64,000 bases of DNA from JAICKN01 sp036489565 (GTDB lineage Bacteria; Acidobacteriota; Terriglobia; Terriglobales; Acidobacteriaceae), in contig DASXFN010000106.1 of the NCBI GenBank assembly GCA_036489565.1, forward strand, positions 1 through 64,000, read 5' to 3'. The position numbers were made by a program, and so were the translations under genes. Positions 25,763 through 34,600 of the stretch are shown here, piece by piece; the stretch's first letter is position 1; each line of letters opens with the position of its first letter. Below the pieces are notes generated by a model. It made no database searches and was not told where the DNA came from. It was given only the letters and a program-made list of their open reading frames with translations.

Positions 25763-26107
25763 ATGACGGGTTTTGAACAGGCAACGATCAAGATTGAAGA
25801 CGAGCAGAAGTTTGGCGAGTTGAAAGATTCCATCACTCGCGCCTTCGCTCCGGAAAAAGTTGAGAAGTTTTTGAAGAAGGTGCAGGGTGCAGGTGTTCGC
25901 ATCCGGCATCTGGAGCCGATTCTGGAAAAGGGCTTGTTCGAGCAGGTGGATGAAGTCCTGAAGAAGTCAGGAAAGACGAGCAGAGGCTTGTATCAGACGC
26001 TGCCGCTTTCCGATCAGGCGCAGATGCGCGAGTTTTATCTGTCGAAGATGGAGGAAGTTACTCCTGAGCTGCGCAGCAAGTTTCAGAAGATTTATAGGTA
26101 CTACTAA
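25763..26107 (+). CDS. small conserved-looking hypothetical protein before tuf
   Basis: 114 residues from ATG 25763 (an in-frame GTG lies at 25748). Soluble, charged and helical, no signal or membrane segment; C-terminus KFQKIYRYY. It begins 21 bp after tRNA-Gly and ends 33 bp before tuf, so it must be in the same transcript as the tRNAs and EF-Tu. Contains VRIRHLEPILEKGLFEQV and LPLSDQAQMREFYLSKM. I do not recognise the family. The location suggests a constitutively expressed protein. Confidence 0.72.
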   Translation: MTGFEQATIKIEDEQKFGELKDSITRAFAPEKVEKFLKKVQGAGVRIRHLEPILEKGLFEQVDEVLKKSGKTSRGLYQTLPLSDQAQMREFYLSKMEEVTPELRSKFQKIYRYY

Positions 26108-26140
26108 AGTTTCGATAGCAATCGGTAGAGGGAAAGAAAA

Positions 26141-27328
26141 ATGGCGAAAGAGAAATTTGATCGCAATAAGCCGCACGTGAACGTAGGAACGATTGGTCAC
26201 ATTGACCATGGGAAGACGACGTTGACGGCGGCGATCACCAAGGTTTTGTCGAAGCACAACCCGAAGATCCTATTCCGGTCGTTTGATTCGATTGACAACG
26301 CTCCGGAAGAAAAAGCCCGCGGAATCACGATCGCCACGGCGCACGTGGAGTATGAGACGGGGAACCGTCACTACGCGCACGTGGACTGTCCCGGTCACGC
26401 GGACTACATCAAGAACATGATCACCGGCGCGGCGCAGATGGATGGCGGCATTCTGGTGGTGGCGGCGACGGATGGTCCGATGCCGCAGACGCGCGAGCAC
26501 GTGTTGCTGGCGCGGCAGGTGGGAGTGCCCTATCTGGTAGTGGCGCTGAACAAGTGCGATGCGGTGGATGATCCCGAGCTGTTGGAGTTGGTAGAGCTCG
26601 AAGTGCGTGAGCTGTTGAAGAGCTACCAGTTTCCGGGAGACGATGTTCCGGTGGTGAAAGTGTCGGCGCTGGGCGCGTTGAACGGGGAAGAGAAGTGGGA
26701 GAAACAGGTGGACGCGCTGATGGAAGCGGTGGATAAATACATTCCGCAACCGGCACGCGAACTCGACAAGCCCTTCCTGATGCCGATTGAAGATATTTTC
26801 TCGATCTCTGGTCGCGGCACCGTTGTGACCGGCCGTATCGAGCGTGGCAAGGTAAAGGTGGGCGAGGAAGTGGAAATCGTCGGCTTCCGCGACACGCGCA
26901 AGACGGTTGTCACGGGCGTGGAAATGTTCAAGAAGCAGTTGGACGAAGGCCTGGCGGGCGACAACGCGGGACTTCTTCTACGCGGTATTGCCAAGGAAGA
27001 TGTCGAACGCGGCATGGTGCTGGCCAAGGGCGGTTCCATTACGCCGCACACCAAGTTCAAGGCGGAAGTTTACATCCTGACGAAAGAAGAAGGAGGACGG
27101 CATACGCCGTTCTTCAAGGGATACCGTCCGCAGTTTTATCTGCGAACGACAGACGTGACGGGTGTGGCGGAACTTCCTGCAGGCACGGAGATGGTGATGC
27201 CGGGAGACAATGTAAGTCTGGAGATTGAACTGATCACGCCGGTAGCGATGGAGAAGGGTTTGCGCTTCGCCATCCGCGAAGGCGGGCATACGGTCGGCGC
27301 CGGTACCATCGCGGAGATTGTGAAGTAG
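26141..27328 (+). CDS. tuf: translation elongation factor Tu
   Basis: 395 residues. GTPase motifs GHIDHGKTTL (G1), DCPGHADYIKN (G3), NKCD (G4) and SALGAL (G5) are intact; switch I reads RGITIATAHVEYET, with Ala where many EF-Tu have Asn. Delivers aminoacyl-tRNA to the ribosome. AGAGGGAAAG precedes the ATG. Stands in the classical tRNA-tuf-rpmG-tRNA-Trp-secE-nusG order. Confidence 0.98.
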   Translation: MAKEKFDRNKPHVNVGTIGHIDHGKTTLTAAITKVLSKHNPKILFRSFDSIDNAPEEKARGITIATAHVEYETGNRHYAHVDCPGHADYIKNMITGAAQMDGGILVVAATDGPMPQTREHVLLARQVGVPYLVVALNKCDAVDDPELLELVELEVRELLKSYQFPGDDVPVVKVSALGALNGEEKWEKQVDALMEAVDKYIPQPARELDKPFLMPIEDIFSISGRGTVVTGRIERGKVKVGEEVEIVGFRDTRKTVVTGVEMFKKQLDEGLAGDNAGLLLRGIAKEDVERGMVLAKGGSITPHTKFKAEVYILTKEEGGRHTPFFKGYRPQFYLRTTDVTGVAELPAGTEMVMPGDNVSLEIELITPVAMEKGLRFAIREGGHTVGAGTIAEIVK

Positions 27329-27336
27329 GTTTGTAG

Positions 27337-27356
27337 CGCGGGCACTCTTGCCCGCG
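27337..27356. repeat. intergenic hairpin after tuf
   Basis: CGCGGGCA-CTCT-TGCCCGCG, perfect 8-bp arms, 8 bp after the tuf stop and 53 bp before rpmG. No U-tract follows, so it is more likely a repeat or mRNA 3'-end stabiliser than a terminator. Confidence 0.65.
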
Positions 27357-27409
27357 ACGGGACGCGGACAGGAGTGTTCGCGCCACATAAAGAAATACTG
27401 GAGTGAGCA

Positions 27410-27562
27410 ATGCCCCGAGAAATTATTACGATGCAGTGCGGTGATTGCAAAGAGCGGAACTATTCGACGACCAAGAACCGCAAAACGATGACCGAGCGGC
27501 TGGAGAAGAAGAAGTTCTGCCGCCGTTGCCGGAAGCATACGCCGCATAAAGAAGTGAAATAA
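27410..27562 (+). CDS. rpmG: 50S ribosomal protein L33
   Basis: 50 residues (MPREIITMQCGDC...), ending HTPHKEVK. Two CxxC pairs (Cys10/13 and Cys37/40) mark the zinc-binding C+ form of L33. Lies 81 bp after tuf and before tRNA-Trp, the usual place. Preceded by a GGAG 6 nt upstream (ctGGAGtgagcaATG). Confidence 0.95.
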   Translation: MPREIITMQCGDCKERNYSTTKNRKTMTERLEKKKFCRRCRKHTPHKEVK

Positions 27563-27566
27563 GGAA

Positions 27567-27638
27567 GCGAGCCAATCGCGCGATTTTGCGCGCGGCTCGC
27601 CCAGATCCTTCGACCGCCAAAAGAAGGCGGCGCAGGAT
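27567..27638. repeat. stem-loop pair before tRNA-Trp, incl. ATCCT...AGGAT copy 2
   Basis: First GCGAGCC (27567-27573) pairs with GGCTCGC (27594-27600), with an inner CGCGC/GCGCG stem. Next, at 27605-27638, ATCCT pairs with AGGAT around an inner CCGCC/GGCGG stem, followed by GACAG and six T (27644-27649) right before the tRNA. The second element shares its edges with 3811-3831. Could be a partial terminator or tRNA-precursor boundary. Confidence 0.6.
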
Positions 27639-27649
27639 GACAGTTTTTT

Positions 27650-27725
27650 AGGGGCGTAAGCTCAACGGTTAAACTGTCGGTCTCCAAAACCGAACTTGGG
27701 GGTTCGAATCCCTCCGCCCCTGCCA
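27650..27725 (+). tRNA. tRNA-Trp (anticodon CCA)
   Basis: 76 nt. Acceptor AGGGGCG/CGCCCCT, anticodon stem TCGGT/ACCGA with loop CTCCAAA, T-arm GGTTCGAATCC, encoded CCA. Located between rpmG and secE as in many bacteria. Confidence 0.97.
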
Positions 27726-27824
27726 GTTTTTGGAAGGCTGATGCGAATCGGCGAGAGCAGCAGTGAGAGTTTTACAGAGTAAGCGACTTACGGGGAACGA
27801 CAGCGGGAAAGCGGGCAGAAGTAA

Positions 27825-28073
27825 ATGGCGACTGTGGCTGAGCAAAACACATTGACGGGTAAGATGAAGTCCTGGCCGGAGCGGATCAAGAACTTCTACA
27901 ACGACACGCGCACCGAGATGAAGAAGGTCACGTCGCCGTCGTACAAGGAAGTCCAGTCCACCACGGTCGTGGTCATTATTACCGTTTTCCTGTTCGCGGC
28001 CTATTTTGAGATCGTGGACCTGGTTTTGGGCAAGGGCGTGGACCAACTGTTTAAGTACTTCACGCACCGCTGA
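27825..28073 (+). CDS. secE: preprotein translocase subunit SecE
   Basis: 82 residues, single C-terminal transmembrane helix (TTVVVIITVFLFAAYFEIV) preceded by the family motif TRTEMKKVTSPSYKEVQST. Stabilises SecY in the Sec translocon. Followed by nusG 43 bp later, the universal order. Confidence 0.96.
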   Translation: MATVAEQNTLTGKMKSWPERIKNFYNDTRTEMKKVTSPSYKEVQSTTVVVIITVFLFAAYFEIVDLVLGKGVDQLFKYFTHR

Positions 28074-28099
28074 TGTCTGGAAATTGATGTCGAGGAAGG

Positions 28100-28116
28100 A
28101 AGCTGTTTAGCAGCTT
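28100..28116 (+). promoter_or_regulatory. hairpin abutting the nusG start codon
   Basis: AAGCTG-TTTAG-CAGCTT ends at the base before the nusG ATG; the purine-rich GAGGAAGG at 28092-28099 lies just before the hairpin. Linear spacing from Shine-Dalgarno to ATG is about 17 nt, so folding would change the effective spacing and could influence initiation. Confidence 0.45.
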
Positions 28117-28743
28117 ATGCCGGAAGAAAACAAAAACACTGTGGCAGCCGAAAACGGCGCCGCGCTCAATGTTGAAGGAGCGCCCGTCACCGAGCATCCG
28201 CGAAACCCGAACATGAAGTGGTACATCATTCATGCGTATTCGGGCTTCGAGCGCAAAGTCAGGGAGTCGCTGGAGTCGCGGGTGGCGGCGTTCGGACTTC
28301 AGGACAAGATTGGACGCGTGCTGATTCCCACGGAATCGGTCACGGAAGTTCGCGGCGGCAAGAAGTACACCTCCGAGCGCATGTTCTATCCCGGCTACGT
28401 GCTGGTGGAAATGGACATGGACGACCACGTCTGGCACGTGGTGAAGAACACGCCGCGAGTCACGGGGTTTGTCGGCACCGGGCAGCAGCCCACGCCGCTC
28501 TCCGAAGAAGAAGTGCAGCACATCGTTTACAAAGTTGCCGACAGCAAAGACAAGCCAAAGCTCAAGGTAAAGTTCGAGAAGAACGAAACCGTCCGGATCA
28601 GCGAAGGCCCGTTCGCCACGTTTACAGGTGTGGTAGACGACGTGAACGAAGACCGGTCAACCTTGAAGGTAATGGTTACGATTTTCGGACGCTCCACGCC
28701 GGTTGAGCTGGAGTTCGGGCAAGTGGAAAAAGTAGTTACGTAG
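28117..28743 (+). CDS. nusG: transcription antitermination factor NusG
   Basis: 208 residues. NGN domain (KWYIIHAYSGFERKVRESLE ... FYPGYVLVEM) and a C-terminal KOW domain with EGPFATFTGVVDDVNEDRST. A charged 28-residue extension before the NGN domain is longer than in E. coli. Binds RNA polymerase and couples elongation with Rho or ribosomes. Confidence 0.97.
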   Translation: MPEENKNTVAAENGAALNVEGAPVTEHPRNPNMKWYIIHAYSGFERKVRESLESRVAAFGLQDKIGRVLIPTESVTEVRGGKKYTSERMFYPGYVLVEMDMDDHVWHVVKNTPRVTGFVGTGQQPTPLSEEEVQHIVYKVADSKDKPKLKVKFEKNETVRISEGPFATFTGVVDDVNEDRSTLKVMVTIFGRSTPVELEFGQVEKVVT

Positions 28744-28749
28744 AAATTC

Positions 28750-28766
28750 GTGCAGCGGCGCTGCAC
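28750..28766. repeat. perfect palindrome between nusG and rplK
   Basis: GTGCAGCG-G-CGCTGCAC, 8-bp arms around one base, 6 nt after the nusG stop and 24 nt before rplK. As RNA it makes a short hairpin in the L11 leader, the region where L1 autoregulation acts in other bacteria; I cannot show that L1 binds here. Confidence 0.6.
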
Positions 28767-28789
28767 AGTTAAATTAGGGATTATTCAAA

Positions 28790-29221
28790 ATGGCGAAGAA
28801 AGTTACAGGATCGGTAAAGTTGCAGATCGCAGCGGGCAAGGCAACCCCCGCGCCTCCGGTTGGCCCCGCGCTAGGACAGGCGCAGGTCAACATCATGGAA
28901 TTTTGCAAGCAGTTCAATGCGCGCACCGGCCAGAAAGAGCTGGAAGGGCTGATCATTCCGGTGGTCATCACGGTATTCAGCGACCGCACGTTCACCTTCA
29001 TTACCAAGACGCCTCCGGCGTCCATTCTGCTGAAGCGCGCGGCGGGCATTGCCAAAGGTTCAGGCGCGCCGAATAAGGACAAAGTCGGCAAAGTGACGCT
29101 CAGGCAGGTCGAGGACATCGCGAAGCAAAAGATGCCGGACTTGAACGCCGCTTCGGTGGACGCTGCGGTGAAAAGCGTGCGCGGAACCGCGCGATCCATG
29201 GGGATTGAAGTCGTTGGATAG
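28790..29221 (+). CDS. rplK: 50S ribosomal protein L11
   Basis: 143 residues. Both domains are evident: LQIAAGKATPAPPVGPALGQ at the N-terminus and the rRNA-binding C-terminus ending GTARSMGIEVVG. Forms the GTPase-associated centre with L10/L12. Normal length. Confidence 0.98.
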   Translation: MAKKVTGSVKLQIAAGKATPAPPVGPALGQAQVNIMEFCKQFNARTGQKELEGLIIPVVITVFSDRTFTFITKTPPASILLKRAAGIAKGSGAPNKDKVGKVTLRQVEDIAKQKMPDLNAASVDAAVKSVRGTARSMGIEVVG

Positions 29222-29310
29222 AGAAACAAGAGCAAATAGAAAATTTAGAATTGTCGAAAATACTACGGCTCATCAAACGAACGTTGGGCGGTGGGAGACG
29301 GAGCATAAAA

Positions 29311-30018
29311 ATGAAAAAAGCTGGAAAGAATGTTGAGAAGGCGCGCAAAGCGGTTGAGTCCCGTCCTTACTTATTGAAGGACGCGGTTGCGCTTTTGCAG
29401 AAAGTAAAATTCGCAAAATTTGACGAGACCGTGGAAGTAACCATGCGGCTCGGGGTTGATCCCAAACACGCCGACCAGATGGTGCGTGGAACGGTCGTTC
29501 TGCCGCACGGCCTGGGCAAGTCCAAGAAGGTTTTGGTTATTGCTACTGGCGATAAGCAAAGAGAAGCGCAGGAAGCTGGCGCGGACTTTGTGGGCGGCGA
29601 AGAGATGGTCGAGAAGATCAACAAAGAGAACTGGACCGACTTCGACGCGCTGATTGCCACACCGGACGTCATGAAGTCGGTGGGCCGTCTGGGTAAAGTG
29701 CTCGGCCCCAAGGGGCTGATGCCGAACCCGAAGACTGGCACAGTCACCTTTGACGTTGCCAAGGCCGTGCAGGAAGTGAAGGCCGGCAAAGTAGAATTCC
29801 GTACCGACAAGACGGCGCTGGTCCACGTGCCCGTGGGCAAGATTTCGTTTTCGCTGGATAAGCTCGTGGACAATGCCACGACGCTTATTTCGAGCGTGAT
29901 AAGGGCAAAGCCTTCCGTGGCCAAGGGCAAGTACATCAAAGGCTGCTACCTGAGCTCCACCATGGGCCCGGGAATCCAAATTGATACGAACGCGGAAGAA
30001 GCCGCGGCGAAAGCATAA
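29311..30018 (+). CDS. rplA: 50S ribosomal protein L1
   Basis: 235 residues from ATG 29311, which has GGAG 7 nt upstream; an in-frame TTG at 29251 would add 20 basic residues not found in L1. Signature region IATPDVMKSVGRLGKVLGPK and LMPNPKTGTVT are present. Binds 23S rRNA at the L1 stalk and, in many bacteria, represses the rplKA transcript. Confidence 0.97.
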   Translation: MKKAGKNVEKARKAVESRPYLLKDAVALLQKVKFAKFDETVEVTMRLGVDPKHADQMVRGTVVLPHGLGKSKKVLVIATGDKQREAQEAGADFVGGEEMVEKINKENWTDFDALIATPDVMKSVGRLGKVLGPKGLMPNPKTGTVTFDVAKAVQEVKAGKVEFRTDKTALVHVPVGKISFSLDKLVDNATTLISSVIRAKPSVAKGKYIKGCYLSSTMGPGIQIDTNAEEAAAKA

Positions 30019-30036
30019 GCCAGCCTTTGGCCGGCC

Positions 30037-30058
30037 GGACAGCCGAGGGCGGCTGTCC
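30037..30058. repeat. intergenic hairpin between rplA and rplJ
   Basis: GGACAGCC-GAGGGC-GGCTGTCC, perfect 8-bp arms, in the 66-bp spacer. No U-tract. Belongs to the class of GC-rich spacer palindromes seen through this block. Confidence 0.65.
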
Positions 30059-30084
30059 CTACATGAATTCGAAAGGGACTGAAT

Positions 30085-30618
30085 ATGGCGGTTACCAGAG
30101 CAAAAAAGACCGAGCAGGTTGAGAAGCTTACGAAAGATTTGCAGAAAGTTTCCAGCCTGATTGTTACCACCTACACCAAGCTGACCGTGGCCCAGGACTT
30201 TGAGCTGCGCAAAACGCTCCGCAGCTCCGGCGCGAAATACGCGGTGGTGAAAAACACCCTGGTTGAGCGCGCGGCCAAAGGCACGAAGGTGGAGAACGCA
30301 CTGAAAGATTTAGCTGGAGTGACTTCGATTGCCTACACCGAAGGCGATCCGGTCGCGCTGGCCAAGGTGCTGGCGAAGTACGCGAAGGACAATCCGGAAT
30401 TTACCTTTAAGTCGGGGATTGTCGAAGGCCGCGTGATTACGGTCAAAGAGATTGAGTCGTTGGCGACCATGCCGTCGAAGGAAGAGCTTTACTCCAAGCT
30501 GCTGTATCTGTTGAGCGCTCCGGCGCAGCGGCTGGTTACCGTGATGAACGCAGCGGGACGCGACTTGGCCGTGGTGATCGGGCAGGGCGTGGAGAAGAAA
30601 AAGTTCAAGGAAGCCTAA
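30085..30618 (+). CDS. rplJ: 50S ribosomal protein L10
   Basis: 177 residues: N-terminal L10 domain (VTRAKKTEQVEKLTKDLQ; VVKNTLVERAAKGT) and a C-terminal helix that carries L7/L12 dimers (GRDLAVVIGQGVEKKKF). Forms the base of the ribosomal stalk. Followed by a 188-bp spacer before rplL, unusually long for this pair. Confidence 0.97.
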   Translation: MAVTRAKKTEQVEKLTKDLQKVSSLIVTTYTKLTVAQDFELRKTLRSSGAKYAVVKNTLVERAAKGTKVENALKDLAGVTSIAYTEGDPVALAKVLAKYAKDNPEFTFKSGIVEGRVITVKEIESLATMPSKEELYSKLLYLLSAPAQRLVTVMNAAGRDLAVVIGQGVEKKKFKEA

Positions 30619-30632
30619 GGCTTCCGGAGTTC

Positions 30633-30648
30633 GGACAGGAAACTGTCC
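30633..30648 (+). promoter_or_regulatory. GAAA-loop hairpin in the rplJ-rplL spacer
   Basis: GGACAG-GAAA-CTGTCC, a 6-bp stem closed by a stable GNRA-type tetraloop. The same spacer has AGTTATCAG (30658-30666) and its complement CTGATAACT (30780-30788) near the rplL start, which could bracket the intervening 113 nt. L7/L12 is needed in several copies per ribosome, so a processing or attenuation site here would make sense. Confidence 0.5.
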
Positions 30649-30806
30649 AAAGAGGTTAGTTATCAGCAGCTAAGGGTTGCAGGGTTCGATCTGCCGCGTT
30701 GTCTGGCGGGGTAGAAAGGGGCCTTTCAGCACTGGAAACTTGGCGATGGTAACGGAATACGCAAGACAAAATCGAGTAACTGATAACTCAAAAGTGGAGA
30801 AATAAC

Positions 30807-31190
30807 ATGGCGGATTTAGCGCAGTTGGAAGAGTCAATCGTAGGTTTGTCGCTTTTGGAAGCGGCGGATCTGGTCAAGAAGCTGGAAGCGCGTTTGGGCG
30901 TTTCGGCGGCAGCCGCGGCCCCGGTAATGGTGGCTGGTGGCGGCGGCGCGGCGGCGGGAGCAGCCCCGGCGGAAGAAAAGACCGAGTTCACCGTCGTCCT
31001 GAAGGACGTTGGCGCGAACAAGATCAATGTAATCAAGGCGGTACGCGAAGTCACCAGCCTGGGCCTGAAAGAAGCCAAGGACCTGGTGGATGGCGCTCCG
31101 AAGACCGTGAAAGAAGGCGTGTCCAAGGACGAAGCCGAGACCATCAAGAAGAAGTTCGCAGATGCCGGCGCGACCGTCGAAGTGAAGTAA
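30807..31190 (+). CDS. rplL: 50S ribosomal protein L7/L12
   Basis: 127 residues: N-terminal dimerisation helices, an Ala/Gly hinge (GGGGAAAGAAPAEEK) and the C-terminal factor-binding domain with EKTEFTVVLKDVGANKINVI and LKEAKDLVDGAPK. Recruits translational GTPases. GGAG precedes the ATG. Confidence 0.98.
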   Translation: MADLAQLEESIVGLSLLEAADLVKKLEARLGVSAAAAAPVMVAGGGGAAAGAAPAEEKTEFTVVLKDVGANKINVIKAVREVTSLGLKEAKDLVDGAPKTVKEGVSKDEAETIKKKFADAGATVEVK

Positions 31191-31229
31191 TTTTCCGATG
31201 GGGGGGCGGGCGTTTTCCCGTCCATTATT

Positions 31230-31249
31230 GCCGGGCGGCGACGCCCGGC
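31230..31249. repeat. GC-rich hairpin after rplL
   Basis: GCCGGGCG-GCGA-CGCCCGGC, perfect 8-bp arms with a GNRA-type loop, 39 nt after the rplL stop. No U-tract. Confidence 0.65.
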
Positions 31250-31278
31250 GCTCCATCGCAAAAGATTGTGTGAATCCT

Positions 31279-31316
31279 GGGAAGCGGTGGTATCATCAAT
31301 ATCAACACCGCTTCCC
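31279..31316 (+). promoter_or_regulatory. long stem-loop between rplL and rpoB (candidate attenuator or RNase site)
   Basis: GGGAAGCGGTG pairs perfectly with CACCGCTTCCC (11 bp) around a 16-nt AT-rich loop, followed by TATTATT. It lies in the 437-bp rplL-rpoB spacer, which holds no supported ORF. In E. coli the same junction contains an attenuator and an RNase III site that set the ribosomal protein to polymerase ratio; an equivalent role here is inferred. Confidence 0.6.
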
Positions 31317-31627
31317 TATTATTGAGATGACGGCGATCCTCCACTCCAACTGATCTTGGGAAGCGGAGAGGGATCGCTAGCAAGTGTTGGCAAGCTGTTC
31401 CGCAGAGGCGGGACGGAACAGGCCTTAGAGACTGGCGCGGAAAGATACATATCAACAGAAGCCAAGCGCTGCCAATGGCGCCTGCGGGGAGCTATGTCCC
31501 TGCGGGCGCATACGTGTCTGTTTCGGTTAATGCCTCTTGAGACCGTTTTCCGGCGCGGCATTCGCGCCATTCGATTTACGGATTTTCGCAGCCCGCATGC
31601 TGCGCCAAAAAAGTTTGGGAGTTCTTA

Positions 31628-34600
31628 ATGTCAAAGAACAATACCTTCCGCACCCGTTTCGATTTTTCCAAAATTCCCACGACCATCCAGATCCCGAACC
31701 TGATCGAGGTTCAGAAGCGTTCTTACGAGCGCTTCCTGCAAATGGACCGGCTGCCCAGCGAACGCGATGACGCGGGCCTGCAGTCCGTGTTTCAGTCGGT
31801 GTTTCCGATCACCGATTTCCGCAACGTATCACAACTGGAGTTTGTGGATTTCGCCATTGGTAACTGGGAGTGTAAGTGCGGCCACCTGAAAGGGCTGCAT
31901 CACCTGCGTACCACCTGCCGGAATTGCGGCTCGACGGTCATTACCGATCCGTTCCATCCCGGCGAAGTGCTGTGCGAAAAGTGCGGCACCTACAACGCGA
32001 ACACGCCTGATTTTTGCAACAAGTGCGGCGACCCGGTCGGATTGCAGCTGAAGTACGACGTGGCTGAGTGTGAAGAGCGCGGCATGACGTATTCCGCTCC
32101 GCTCAAAGTCACCATGCGGCTCACCATCTGGGACAAAGACGCCGAGACCGGCAACCGCTCCATCCGCGACATTAAAGAGCAGGAAGTATTCTTTGGCGAC
32201 GTACCGCTGATGACCGAGAACGGCACGTTCATCATCAACGGCACCGAGCGCGTGATCGTCAGCCAATTGCACCGTTCACCGGGCGTGTTCTTTGAGACCG
32301 CCAACAATCGCACTTACTTCCTGGGAAAGATCATTCCTTACCGCGGCTCGTGGGTGGAATTTGAATACGACCAGAAGAACGTTCTTTACGTCCGCATTGA
32401 CCGTAAGCGCAAATTTCTGGGCACGATCTTTCTGCGCGCGCTGGGCCTGCGCTCCGGCGAAGACATTCTGAAGACTTTCTACACCGTTGACCGCCTTGTC
32501 GTTCGCGACAAAAAGCTTTACTGGACGCTTGATCCGGCCAGCGAGAAGCCGACCAACTTGCTCGGGATGAAGCTCGCGCACAGCGTGAAGAACAAGTCTG
32601 GAGAAGAGATCGCGCACTCCGGACGCAAGCTGAATGCCGCCGCTTTGAAGGAAATCCAGAAGGCGAAGATTTCCGAAATCGAAGTGGACATCAGCGACCT
32701 GGAAGGGGCTTGGGTTGCCGGCGACATCGTGGATACGACCACCGGCGAAGTCCTGCTCGAGGCGAACTCCGAACTGACCGCCGATAAGCTGTCGAAGATT
32801 CTGGAATCCGGCGTGGTGGAATTGAGCCTCTTCTTCCCTGAGCGCGACGACGTGGGCACGGTCATCTGTCAGACCTTGAAGCGCGATTCGGTGAAGACGC
32901 CGCAGGAAGCGCTGATTGAGATTTACCGCAAGCTGCGTCCCGGCGATCCGCCGACGCTCGACACCGCGACTTCGCTCTTTCACGGAATGTTCTTCGATGC
33001 GCGTAAGTATGACTTCTCGCGCGTGGGCCGGCTGAAGTTCAATATCAAGCTGTTCGAGAAGAACGAAGTTTCGGAACTCGACAGGCGCACGCTCGATCCC
33101 GACGATTTCTACGCCACCATCCGTTACCTGCTCAAGCTGCGCAAGAACATCGGCCAGGTGGATGACATTGATCATCTTGGCAACCGCCGCGTCCGCGCGG
33201 TTGGTGAGTTGATGGAAAACCAGTTCCGCATCGGCCTGGTCCGCATGGAGCGGGCGATCAAAGAAAAGATGTCCGTGTATCAGGAAATGTCCACGGCCAT
33301 GCCGCATGACCTGGTCAACGCGAAGCCGGTGATGGCGGCAATCCGCGAGTTCTTCGGATCATCGCAGCTCTCGCAGTTCATGGACCAGACCAACCCGCTT
33401 TCCGAGATCACGCACAAGCGCCGCCTTTCAGCCCTTGGGCCGGGCGGACTTTCTCGTGAACGAGCGGGATTCGAAGTCCGCGACGTTCACCCTACGCACT
33501 ATGGACGTATCTGCCCGATTGAAACGCCGGAAGGGCCGAACATCGGATTGATCTCGTCGTTAAGCTGCTATGCGCGCATTAACGACTACGGATTCATCGA
33601 GTCGCCCTACCGCCGCGTGAAAAACGGGCGCGTGCTCGACTACGTCAGCGTCGTGAACGCCGGCGACAGCGACATGAAGGTTGGCGACCATCTCGAGAAG
33701 CACGAGATGGAGAAGATCAACAGCGAACTGAAAGACCGCAAGAAGAAGCTGGTGGACTTTCAGCCGTTTTCCTTCTATCAGTCCGCATGGGAAGAAGATC
33801 GTCACGTCATCGCGCAGGCCAACGTGGAACTCGACGACAAGGGCCGCATCGTGGGCGATCTGGTTAACGCCCGCAAGGCGGGGAACTTTGTTCTCGTCAG
33901 CCGCGATGAAGTGGACTACGTAGACGTCAGCCCCAAGCAGCTGGTTTCCGTCGCCGCATCGCTCGTTCCGTTCCTGGAACATGACGACGCGAACCGCGCG
34001 CTTATGGGCGCGAACATGCAGCGCCAGTCTGTGCCATTGCTCCGTGCGGAAGCTCCGATTGTCGGAACCGGCATGGAAGGCGTCACTGCTCGCGACTCCG
34101 GCGCTGTCGTTCTTGCAAAGCGTAACGGAATCATTGACTCCGTTGACTCCGAGCGCATCATCGTGCGCGTCGAAGGCGAGCATCATCCGACGCAGTTATC
34201 GCGTGAAGTTGGCAGCGACATTTACCAGCTCACGAAGTTCAAGCGTTCCAACCAGAACACCTGCATTAACCAGAAGCCGATGGTTTCCAAAGGTCAGCGC
34301 GTGGTCAAGGGGCAGGTGATCGCCGACGGTCCCTGCACTGACAAAGGTGAACTGGCACTGGGACGTAACGTGCTTGTGGCTTTCATGCCGTGGCGCGGAT
34401 ACAACTTCGAGGACGCGATCTTAGTCTCCGAAAAGCTTGTAAAAGAGGATTACTACACCTCGCTGCACATCGAGGAGTATGAGATCGAAGCCCGTGACAC
34501 CAAGCTGGGCCCGGAAGAAGTGACGCGCGACATTCCCAACGTCAGCGAATCCATGCTGCGCAATCTGGACGAAGCGGGCGTGATTCGCATCGGGGCTTCC

